Shown: positions 55,049 through 64,000 of the stretch, in pieces
How positions within the stretch are numbered: the stretch's first letter is position 1
Layout: every line of letters starts with the position of its first letter
From: Haematococcus lacustris
Lineage: Eukaryota > Chlorophyta > Chlorophyceae > Chlamydomonadales > Haematococcaceae
Reading direction: 5' to 3'
NCBI GenBank assembly: GCA_030144725.1
Contig: JASKMD010000026.1
Span: 9,788,616-9,852,615 of the forward strand
DNA length: 64,000 nucleotides
Notes under the pieces: generated by a model
Seen by the model: the letters and a program-made list of their open reading frames with translations, nothing else
Databases searched by the model: none
What the model was told of the DNA's origin: nothing
Program-made: the position numbers and the translations under genes

Positions 55049-55295
55049 TTGATGACCCTGGTATTGCCTGGGGGGTCGAGGGTGCTGGTTATAGCGCTCA
55101 ATGGAGCTGGGCTGACCATAGTCCTGGGTACAGTCGCCCTGCGGCTGCTCCTATCTCGTCAAGAGCACCTGGTGTCGCCAAGAAGGCTGCTGGGACTTGG
55201 TTCACACGCTTTTGGTCCAGTCTGCATTGATGTTGGTCCTTGCAGCAGCTTATGCTTGTGCCTGGTCAAGATGCCTCCATCTCACACCCTTGTTG

Positions 55296-56457
55296 CTAGG
55301 TATCTGGTACCTCAGCCTCTGATGAGAACTCGCACAGGTAAGTGGCGGCCACCAGGTCTGGGTCTGGTCGGGTGGCACTGGTGAGGATGATGAACACGAA
55401 CCGTGCTGTCTTTGCAGCCTGGAACTTGGTGTGCTCACTGCAGACAGGGAGGGGGCAGAGTGATGAGCGTTGCACCACACCCTCCACCAGCACCAACTTT
55501 GCAACTTAAGCAGCTAGCCCTTCCTACTGCGGAGGAACCGATCAACTACTATGGACGCAGTTTGGTGTCAAGTGCACTGCTGTTCTGTGTTGTGCTGTGC
55601 TATGAACCGCCCACCAGCAACTGCGCCTACCCAGCAGCTCATAGGGAGGGCAGGGTGCAGATTGTATGGCAGTCAGGTGGGCAGCAGGGGAGGCAATGGC
55701 CTCAAAGGCGGGATGGGTCAGAAGAAGAGCTCCTGGTTTCTAGGGTGGGTAGTAGGTGATGCAGTCCTCTCCGGGTGGAGGGCGCCGTGCATGTGTGTAC
55801 TCTGTGTGTGCGTGTGATATGTGCTGACATGCAGCAGCCTCATACTGTGCCAATCTGTGTGCAAAGGTGGCACACGCCGCAGGGGCAAGGGCGCTGTGCC
55901 TATGCCTCCTGCTCATTGCCAGGATCATCATGCGCAGGACTTACTACTCGTCGCCGTCCTCTGGGCGAATGAGGCTGCGGTATGCTTCCTTGTGCAGTAA
56001 GGACCTGGAAGCACAAGCAGGTCACGAGCAGCTGTCGGCATACATGTCTTTGTGATATTAACACAAAATCTCACTTGCCAATGTAACAATGGATGTCATG
56101 CCAGGTATAGACTACAGCCCTGTCACAAGGGCCAGGCAATAGTGTAGGTAAAAGGCGCACATGCCATGGGCATGGGAACATAACTTCAGACAGACAATAC
56201 ACCACCCCTTGGCAGGCCGATGAGGGAGGGGCTGTACTACCTTATTCAAGCCAAGCTCAATGTCCATGCCGTGTTTACAAGAATACTGAGAAGGGGCCTT
56301 TCTCACTCCATGGTGAGAGCGTGTTGCATGGAAGCGGCTGGCATGGCCAACAAGGCGTGCCTTACTTGCTCATGATGGCCGCCATCAGGCCCGGTTGGAC
56401 CCGGTCAAACACGGCGGGCATCTCCGGCCACAAGGCCACCTCCATGAGGTCGAGCAC
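55296..56457 (-). pseudogene. duplicated last three exons of the IQ/ankyrin-type gene
   Basis: The exon equivalents 56457-56366, 56004-55948 and 55437-55296 keep splice sites and phase: VLDLMEVALWPEMPAVFDRV, then LLHKEAYRSLIRPEDGDEHT and TARFVFIILTSATRPDPDLV. A one-base deletion near the end changes the C-terminus to YLCEFSSEAEVPDT. No upstream exons are duplicated. It lies downstream of the intact set, so it could also act as an alternative 3' end. Confidence 0.65.
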
Positions 56458-57009
56458 CTGGGCAGCGGGGTCACACCCTTCATCAAACCATGTCATCGGC
56501 TTGCAGCTGCAGCATTGGACACGAAGACATGCAGGAACATAGCCTGGCAGTAGTGATGAGCTGAGTGGCCAGCGCCAGGACACAGCTCCAGGAGTATGCA
56601 GCGCATGCTGGTTGCATGCGGTCAGCATGAACTGCCTGGCAGCAGTGAGCAGAGGGCAGCAAAAAAGGGGCTGACCCTCACCACTACCACTGCCACTGCC
56701 ATCACCATCACAATTGTCAGTGTGCAGTTTTCAGTGACAGACGACAGAGTGAGGGAGACATGCTGGGCATAGGGGCAGGGCATGTGCAGCGCGTGGGCCA
56801 GCTCACATGACAGCTTAACCACGTTGAGCCAGGCCAGCCCGTACAGGGCAACCAGGAACTCGAGAACTCAGGCCCACCTTGGTGCCGCAACCCAAACACA
56901 GTGTTGCAACAAGGTCATTGGTAGTGTTGACAATGCTGCTTCTACTGTTGTTGTTGCTTCTGCTGTTGCTGATGATGATGGTCCCAGCCAGGATGCACGA
57001 GGCTATTAT

Positions 57010-57175
57010 GAGGCAGTTCGAGCTGCTTGCGTTAAAATCTACCGTGGCTCCCACTAGACGTAGCCGAACGTCTTCTTAGCGATCTGGTCACAGCCAGTTC
57101 GCTAAGATGACGTTCGGCTATGTCTAGTGGGAGCCACGGTACAAACAACGCAAGCAGCTCGAACTGCCTCAGGGC
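57010..57175. repeat. large imperfect inverted repeat, ~75-bp arms
   Basis: The arms share GAGGCAGTTCGAGCTGCTTG, CCGTGGCTCCCACTAGAC and TAGCCGAACGT and are separated by a short loop centred on CTGGTCACAGCCAG. The hairpin lies at the junction between the two tandem units and could be a foldback element or a small-RNA precursor. Confidence 0.8.
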
Positions 57176-57179
57176 CCCT

Positions 57180-57534
57180 TTCCAAGGACGGAGTTGGAGT
57201 CGGAGTCCGGAGTTGGAGTCCGGATTTGGAGTCCGCGGCGGAGTCCTCTGCAGCACTAACCGCCAGCCCAACCGACGACTCCGCCCCAAGCATTTCCAAT
57301 GACGGAGCCCGTAGAGCTACGGAGTCGACTCCGGACCGACTCCGCAAGGCCTCCAGAGCTCCGAGCCCCCCCTCCCCCTCGGAGCTCGGAGTCGGAAATG
57401 GAGTCCGACCATTTTGGTGCTTTGCTGGGCTCTCAACAGCAGGAGGAGAAGGAGGAAGCGGATGAGGAGGAGGAAGAGGAGGAGGGAACAGCCTTCGATC
57501 GTGTGGTGGTCCCGTGGTCTGACGGTCTGACGGG
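57180..57534. repeat. GGAGTCGGAGTCC-rich repeat block
   Basis: Many GGAGTC/GACTCC motifs in both orientations occur within about 350 bp, with a GAGGAG-rich end. It sits between the tandem units and adjoins the inverted repeat. It is probably part of the same inserted element. I do not take the open frames through it as genes. Confidence 0.5.
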
Positions 57535-59795
57535 TTAGCTTGGCTTGGTATAGATGCCGTGCACAAGTACCAGCAGGGCCCAGCCGCTGCAAATTATGAA
57601 GTCGGAGTTGTTTGACATGGAGCCTGCAGAATATGATCTATATGTGTAGTATCTTGTAGGTTGGGTTCATCAAGGGCTAGTTGATGACCCTGGGATTGCT
57701 TAAAGGGTCGAGGGTGCTGGTTGTAGCACCCGACGGACCTGGGCTGCTGCTGCTACTGCTCCTGCTTGGCATCAGTCTTGCATGGGAGCATGCTTATCAT
57801 GCCAACGTCCGTCGCCCCATTTCCGGGTGGGATGAGCTAACCCGCCAGGCATCAGACACCATTCCCCGCTACCTTGTTGAAGCGCGCACTGAGCATCAGG
57901 CTGCACCCATGACCATAATCCTGGGTGCAGTTGCCCTGCGGCTGCTTCTATCTCGTCAAGACCACCTGGTGTCGCCAAGAAGGCTGCTGGGACTTTGTCC
58001 GCACGCTTTTGGTCCAGCCTGCATTGATGTTGGTCCCTGCAGCAGCTGATGCGTATGCCTGGTCAAGATGCCTCCATCTCCTATCCTTGTTGCGGTAGGT
58101 ATCTGGTACCTCAGCCTCTGATGAGAACTCGCAGCGGGTAAGTGGCGGCCACCAGGTCTGGGTCTGGTCGGGTGGCACTGGTGAGGATAATAAACACGAA
58201 CCGTGCTGTCCTTGCGGCCTGGAACTTGGTGTGCTCACTGCAGACAGGAAGGGGGCAGAGTGATGAGCGCTGCACCACACCCTCCACCAGCACCAACTTT
58301 GCAACTTAAGCAGCCAGCCCTTCCTACTGCGGAGGAACCGATCAACTACTATGGACGCAGTTTGGTGTCAAGTGCACTGCTGTTCTGTGTTGTGCTGTGC
58401 TATGAACCGCCCACCAGCAACTGCGCCTACCCAGCAGCTCATAGGGAGGGCAGGGTGGAGGTTGGATGGCAGGGAGGTGGGCAGCAGGGGAGGCAATGGC
58501 CTCAAAGGCGGGATGGGTCAGAAGAAGAGCTCCTGGTTTCTAGGGTGGGTAGTAGGTGATGCAGTCCTCTCCGGGTGGAGGGCGCCGTGCATGTGTGTAC
58601 TCTGTGTGTGCGTGTGATATGTGCTGACATGCAGCAGCCTCATACTGTGCCAATCTGTGTGCAAAGGTGGCACAAGCCGCAGGGGCAAGGGCGCTGTGCC
58701 TATGCCTCCTGCTCATTGCCACATCATGCGCAGGACTTACTACTCGTCACCGTCCTCTGGGCGAATGAGGGTGCGGTATGCTTCCTTGTGCAGTAAGGAC
58801 CTGGAAGCACAAGCAGGTCACGAGCAGCTCTCAGCATACATGTCTTTGTGATATTAACACAAAATCTCACTTGCCAATGTAACAATGGATGTCATGCCAG
58901 CTCTAGACTACAGCCCTGTCACAGGGGCCAGGCAATAGTGTAGGTAAAAGGCGCACATGCCATGGGCATGGGAACATAACTCCATACAGACGAGACACCA
59001 CCCCTAGTGAAGGGCCCTGATTCTGCCTTGGGGGGCCGATGAGGGAGGGGCTGTACTTGATGCCTTACTCTGGATGCCATACTCAAGCAAAGCTTGATGT
59101 CCATGCCGTGTTTACAAGAAAAGTGAGAAGGGGCCTTTCTCACTCCATGGTGAGAGCGTGTTGCATGCAAGCAGCTGGCATGGCTAACAAGGCGTGCCTT
59201 ACTTGCTCATGATGGCCGCCATCAGGCCCGGTTGGACCCGGTCAAACACGGCGGGCATCTCCGGCCACAAGGCCACCTCCATGAGGTCGAGCACCTGGGC
59301 AGCGGGGTCACACCCTTCATCAAACCCTGTCATCGGCTTGCAGCTGCAGCATTGGACACGAAGACATGCAGGAACATAGCCTGGCAGTAGTGATGAGCTG
59401 AGTGGCCAGCGCCAGGACACAGCTCCAGGAGTATGCAGCGCATGCTGGTTGCATGCGATCAGCATGCGACTGCCTGGCAGCAGTGAGCAGAGTGCAGCAA
59501 CAAAGGGATTGACCCTCACCACTACCACTGCCATCACCATCATAATCGCCAGTGTGCAAGTTTCTGTGACAGATGACAGAGTAAGGGAGTCATGCTGGGC
59601 ACTGGGGCAGGGCATGTGCAGCGCGTGGGCCAGCTCACATGACAGGTTAACCACGTTTAGCCAGGCCAACTCGTAAAGGGCAACCAGGAACTCGAGAACT
59701 CAGGAACACTTCAGTGCCGCAACTCAAACACAGCGCAGCAGCAAGGTCAGTGTTGACAATCCTGCTTCTGCTGCTGGTGCTTCTGCTGCTGCTCA
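57535..59795. repeat. tandem duplication unit B (3' exon cassette)
   Basis: The homologous partner of 54758-56985. This unit contains the intact terminal exons of the gene described at 58111-63237. Confidence 0.9.
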
Positions 59796-62700
59796 GCTTA
59801 CACTTAGTGCATGTTTGTCATGCCAACTCTACATCGTAGCCCTTAGCCGTCAGGCAATGCTGTAGGTGGTAGGCGACCATGACCATGTGTATGCCATGTC
59901 TTTGCCATGTGTATGCCATGTGCATGGGAACTCCACACAGACAAAACACCGTTTTGCAGTAGTGGTCCACGCTAGGTGTTCCACTGCAATGAAGGCTCTA
60001 GGTTGAGGGCCAAGGTGCTTTGCTGCATTAAGGCCCCCCTGTCTCACCCCAAGCCCCTTCACACATGCCACGCAGCCAGGAATGTGTAACCCATACGTAG
60101 CCACAAGTCATTGCAAGTAAGGCACATGTCAGCCATGACACCAGCGCTGCTACAAGGTCCCATGCATGGCTCCATCCGTGCCCCATACCTTGCGGCTCCG
60201 ATGCACATTGCCCACAGGATGTATGAGCAGGCCGCTGCTACACGAGCAGTGCACGCACCACGGGCTTGCCATAGCGCAGCGCTCCCAGAATCGAGCGCCT
60301 GAGGCGGTTGGGCTCAATGGCATGGCTGGACAGTGCGTTAATGTAGTTTGTGTCCTGCACACAGGCCGTGCAAGCCAGCCGCAGTGGGTTAAACCGCACC
60401 TGCCACTGACCTTACTTTTACCTCCAGATCTACATCCTGTACTCACACCACGGGTCAGAGCTAGGGCTAGGGCTAATCGCAAGGGGGACGCATGCTTGCC
60501 CCAGCCCAGGGCCTACGTCCTTCACCCGCACGGCACATGCTAGCCATGCCATGTCCTCAGCCTCGTGGATGCATGCTTGCCCCAGCACAAACCCAACCCA
60601 CGTAGCCAGCCTTGCCCTGGGCCAGTCGTTGTTTCCCTTGGGGGTGGTGGTCGTGCCCCCTGGTCTTGTATGGCTTGCTTTTCCTTTGTATGACATTCCC
60701 CTTTCCATCCTCCCTAGACGGTGCTTCTCCTCTTTCCTCCAGTTCTCAAGTTCACCAGTCCTTCTTTCTTTTTCCTTCCTTACTCGTTGCTTGTAAGGAA
60801 AGGGGCATGGCAAAAGGCCCGGGAGCTGGTGATTATGTGATGAAGTGCTCAGCGCACCCACCAGGTAACGTAGGAACACGGAGGCCTGGCCTCACCCGCT
60901 AGCGTCAATGACCAGAGGCCACCTGCCGCTCGCCGCCAGCCGTCCTCCCACATCCCTGATCAACACCTCATCCAGGTCCTGCAGCGGCCACGGCAGTGAA
61001 CAGCACCACTGCAACACACCCCACAGGCTGCACGCCAGGCCAGGCTGCCTGACTTACCCGGCACCCCACCCACCCCACCCACCCACCCATCCACCCACCT
61101 CCCTGTCCTGCAGTTTCCTACAGCTGTCCTAAAGCTCCCAATTGTGGTGTATGGGTGTTCCTACAGGTGTCCTAAAGCTCCCACAGTGTGTTCCTACAGT
61201 GTGTTCCTACAGTGTGTTCCTACAGGTGTCCTAAAGCTCCCAATTGTGGTGTATGGGTGGAGTTTGGTGAGCACACTGCTGCGCCGTCAGCCTGCATTGG
61301 CCGTCCTTCACGCTACCCCCCACAGCACTCAGCACTCAAGCGGTGGACAACCAACCCTGACTTACCCACCCACATGCAACATTTTGCTTCGCACATGTGG
61401 GGTGGGGTGGGGTGGTGAATGGATGGAGCTCGCTTTACTTTGCTGAGGCACAAGCATGGTATGGCTGCTGGGCATTGGCATCGGGCACCCCCTCACTCTC
61501 CTCACACCTTGATGTCCAGTGGAAGGCCGGGCAGGGGGTCCTCGCCCTCCTCCCCTTGCACTTCCTTGCCCTGCACCGCCTGCTCCGCTGCCTGCATCAC
61601 AGGTATCAGACGCTTGCAGCAGATGGGGTCTGTGGTCACTGGGGCAGGGCACCCGGGCATGCAGTCACCAGGATTCGAACCCGTGTCTCCTGTGCGCCGG
61701 CAAGATCACAGCACAGCCGCTGCCTCGCGTCAGACTATGGTGGTGACACTGGTGGTGGTTGCTGGGGGACAGAGCCGCAGCCCAGCTGCTCATGGACACC
61801 AGCAAGCCGCTGATGGCCAGTGCACTGTGCGCTCCCCAGCATTGCTGTGCTTGCTGTGGCACATGCTGGTGGGACAGAAGCGAGCTTAAGCGGGTGGAGG
61901 TGTTAGCTTAGGGCTCTTCAGGCCAACAAAACTCATTCAACAAGGAACAACATGTTGGCCTGTGGGTCATCTTACTCAGCTACTCTAATCAAGTTGAAGC
62001 GTCCTCTTCAGCATTGCTGTGCTTAAGGCCTGCACCGCCCTGCCTGTGTGTTTGTTGCAGCGACCCTGCTCCGTGCCACATGTCGGTGGGACTCATGGGA
62101 GCTTCAAGGGGCAGTGCCCTCAGCAACCGGCAACCGGACACGCAGCCAAGCCTCCCCCAGCATCTTGCCAGGCAGGTGAGGTGCTCACTTGGCATCTGGA
62201 CCGGTGGAGGCTCTAGCTTTGTGTGCGGGCAGCAACGCCGGCAGTGTTCAACAGGACCGCACGTTGACGTACGCCTAGCTATTGATGTGTTGCAACACGC
62301 CACTACAATGTATACTGTATTCATATACTTATATGTTAATGTAATACATTTATACATTTATGTATACCGCAAATTGGCGGATGCCATGTACTAACGCTGA
62401 TGCTGATGCTGACCTGTCAGGTGTGGCTCACCTGCTGCTCCCTCAGGGTCAGGCGGGCAGCGCTGAGGGCTGCTGCCGCCCCTGCTGCCTGGGTCTGGGC
62501 CTCGTGGAGCGCCCCCTCGTGTGCCTTGACCTGATCCAGGGTCACCTGCATGGCGGCATGGGCCGGCCAGGCTGGACCTCCTCGACTGCACAGCTCCCAG
62601 GATCTTCAGCTCAATGGTCACTCTGTTTTTGATATAAATTTCTGTCATTTCTGTTTTTATTGATTGGCCAGCTTTGATTGTGGCGCATGTCCTCAACAAA

Positions 62701-63237
62701 GGGTTGCGGAGCATATGACCCTTGGGCATATGGGATGCATACAAAGCAGGGAGCACCGCCAAGTGGAAGTAGTATTTGCCATGACACCAGCAACACGTCA
62801 AGGTCAGGCAGGGGTGACCTTCATTGCAATTCTATGCTTCTAGGGTCAGGCAGGGGTGAAGGGGCGAGGCAAAGTGCAGGGGAGGGCCTGCGATGCTGCA
62901 CGGCAAGCGCATGCTTTTGTTAACATCATCATGGACAAGGAAGGAGAACGATACACGGCTGCCGAGGTCAGCAGCCTTGGTACCTCCAATGCTGAAAGCC
63001 AGGGCAAAGGCAAAGGCAAGGGCAAGGGCAACAGCCAAGGCATAGTGAAAAGCTAGGGCAAGGTTGAGGCTGGCGAGCAGCACCAACTGCCAGACAAATT
63101 AGGTCAGGAAGCATCCAGAGCAGGGAGAGGAGGCGGGGGGGTTATGTGACTTCCCGGCTGCTGCACACCTTGATGAGCTCTTCAGGCTTGTGCTCGCCCA
63201 CGCATGTGTCATGCTCAAAGATGCGCTTCTCCAATTC
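58111..63237 (-). CDS. IQ/ankyrin-associated P-loop-like protein, 3' part
   Basis: In-phase exons found: 63237-63169, 62545-62432, 61591-61508, 60978-60896, about 60354-60259, 59294-59203, 58800-58744 and 58237-58111 (TGA). The first three encode a coiled-coil/acidic region (ELEKRIFEHDTCVGEHKPEE, DQVKAHEGALHEAQTQAAGA, EEGEDPLPGLPLDIK). The later ones encode DLDEVLIRDVGGRLAASGRW then PLVIDASG, and DTNYINALSSHAIEPNRLRR then SILGALRYGKPV. After these come VLDLMEVALWPEMPAVFDRV, LLHKEAYRTLIRPEDGDEHT and the C-terminus ATYPLRVLIRG. From memory this resembles the C-terminal NTPase-like region of IQ-motif/ankyrin-repeat proteins (IQANK1-like), which are often ciliary. At least one small exon between 60896 and 60354 is missing from the model. 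The gene runs off the right edge. The last three exons are tandemly copied downstream. Confidence 0.6.
59798..59880 (+). mobile_element. fragment of Fanzor family B 3' segment
   Basis: CAGCTTACACTTAGTGCATG, TGTCATGCCAACTCTACATC and GTGTAGGTGGTAGGCG-like sequence match the complement of 14430-14510. Here the element orientation is plus. Weaker traces occur at 56130-56170 and 58925-58970. Confidence 0.6.
59953..60025. repeat. dispersed 70-bp repeat, copy 2
   Basis: The partner of 51570-51640, in the same orientation. Confidence 0.75.
61658..61738 (-). ncRNA. tRNA-like or SINE-type sequence with A- and B-box
   Basis: On the minus strand, GCGAGGCAGCGGC resembles a pol III A-box. About 40 bases on, GGTTCGAATCC is a perfect B-box. 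A CTGTG/CACAG stem lies where the anticodon stem would be, but the loop is too long without an intron and the acceptor stem pairs poorly. It is therefore probably a tRNA-derived SINE or a decayed tRNA rather than a working gene. Confidence 0.35.
61920..62008 (-). mobile_element. solo 3' end of Fanzor family A element (3)
   Basis: GGCCAACAAAACTCATTCAA, then GGAACAACATGTTGGCCTGT and GTTGAAGCGTCCTC match the family A 3' segment. No coding part is attached. It lies in an intron of the IQ/ankyrin-type gene. Confidence 0.75.
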
Positions 63238-63627
63238 CTGCCAGCCACACCACACTATCACACACAGCCTGGGCCAGCAGCGCTTTGAAACGTCAATCCC
63301 TGATCAACCCCAGGGCAGCGTCAGGCCTCGCAGCCTTGGGGTCAGGTACCTACTGGGCGGGTGGCTAAGCCCACGTGCACTGATCTTCCACTGCCAGCCA
63401 GCTGCTGCAGCCTACAGCTCCTGGCCCACATCACCACACGGCCCACAGCCACAGCCTGGAGCCTCACCAGGCCATGGCTGACAGTGGGAACTGGCATGGG
63501 TCTGAACTCGCAGAAGAGACAGGGCCAGGGGGAGGGTTAGCGCTGGGGGCTAGGATTCGGGGTTGGGGTGGGTTACGCGCAGTATCAGGGTAGCATGGAG
63601 CGGGAACCACTTGATTGGAGTGCTGGG

Positions 63628-63892
63628 TAGGGCAGGGCAGGGCAGGGCAGGGCAGGGCAGGGCAGGGCAGGGCAGGGCAGGGCAGGGCAGGGCAGGGCAG
63701 GGCAGGGCAGGGCAGGGCAGGGCAGGGCAGGGCAGGGCAGGGCAGGGCAGGGCAGAGCAGGGCAGGGCAGGGCAGGGCAGGGCAGGGCAGGGCAGGGCAG
63801 GGCAGGGCAGGGCAGGGCAGGGCAGGGCAGGGCAGGGCAGGGCAGGGCAGGGCAGGGCAGGGCAGGGCAGGGCAGGGCAGGGCAGGGCAGGG
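63628..63892. repeat. (GGGCA)n pentanucleotide array
   Basis: About 53 copies of the same unit as at 5544-5792, with one GGCAGAGCAGG variant near 63753. It is upstream of the first visible exon of the minus-strand gene, so probably intronic. Confidence 0.95.
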
Positions 63893-64000
63893 CGGGGGTC
63901 GTGGAGCCCCATTGTGTCATACCACCCATTGTGCTGATCCACGGCTCGTGCCTCTCAGCCCACATGTCCCCAGCAGTCCTGCCACCTCTTGCACCGAGCT

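Larger units (their letters stand above)
54758..56985. repeat. tandem duplication unit A (3' exon cassette)
   Basis: It matches 57535-59795 over nearly its whole length and in the same orientation, at high identity. Relative to unit B it has a 143-bp insertion (54906-55048) and lacks about 160 bp near 55115. Confidence 0.9.

Noticed and set aside
59199..59669. 156-codon minus-strand frame as a separate gene
   Set aside because: Only its end (59203-59294) is coding. Phase, the GTAAGG donor and family similarity show that part is an internal exon; the rest is intron.
62856..63056. Coding exon at 62.86-63.06 kb
   Set aside because: Both strands look weakly coding (plus AFVNIIMDKEGERY; minus AADLGSRVSFSFLV), neither has convincing borders, so I left it out of the gene model.

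Overview
This is nuclear DNA of a eukaryote, most likely a chlorophyte green alga of the Chlamydomonadales (a Haematococcus/Chlamydomonas-type genome). The evidence is GC-rich sequence, many short introns with GT/GC-AG borders, plant-type proteins (plant-style ATP-citrate lyase subunit A, a plant-type pyruvate dehydrogenase kinase, the gamete nuclear-fusion protein GEX1) and very large pentanucleotide arrays. Gene models below were built by hand from splice sites, reading phase and protein-family memory. No search was run. No bacterial features are present.

Layout. 0-2.4 kb: broken Fanzor (eukaryotic TnpB-like) elements. 2.9-11.3 kb: divergent pair VPS20/CHMP6 (minus) and ACLA (plus), sharing a promoter of about 390 bp. 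11.3-14.3 kb: repeats. 14.3-18.9 kb: a near-complete Fanzor gene (minus) whose internal intron holds about 1.3 kb of (TCAGG)n. 19.5-24.1 kb: pyruvate dehydrogenase kinase. 26.5-28.7 kb: divergent pair of a conserved plastid membrane protein (minus) and TRAP-beta/SSR2 (plus). 29.0-40.1 kb: a LINE reading frame split by a 9.6-kb CACTA/EnSpm-type DNA transposon that has terminal inverted repeats, a target duplication, a tnp2-like transposase gene, an antisense accessory gene and about 99 copies of an 18-bp palindromic repeat. 41.6-42.15 kb: (CAGCC)n. 43.2-47.4 kb: two further Fanzor copies flanking a 58-codon gene for the complex I B12 (NDUFB3-type) subunit. 48.2-54.2 kb: GEX1/KAR5 nuclear-fusion protein (minus). 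54.8-63.2 kb: 3' part of a gene for an IQ/ankyrin-associated P-loop-like protein (minus), whose last three exons are tandemly duplicated. 63.6-63.9 kb: (GGGCA)n.

The host genes do not form a pathway: citrate/acetyl-CoA metabolism (ACLA, PDK), respiration (B12), ER translocation (TRAP-beta), ESCRT-III (VPS20) and gamete karyogamy (GEX1). The most interesting content is the pair of Fanzor families. Both encode an N-terminal nuclear-localisation-like basic stretch followed by a membrane-segment-like hydrophobic stretch, a RuvC core and a degenerate zinc ribbon. They have produced internally deleted and 3'-end-only copies across the window, including one inside an ACLA intron.
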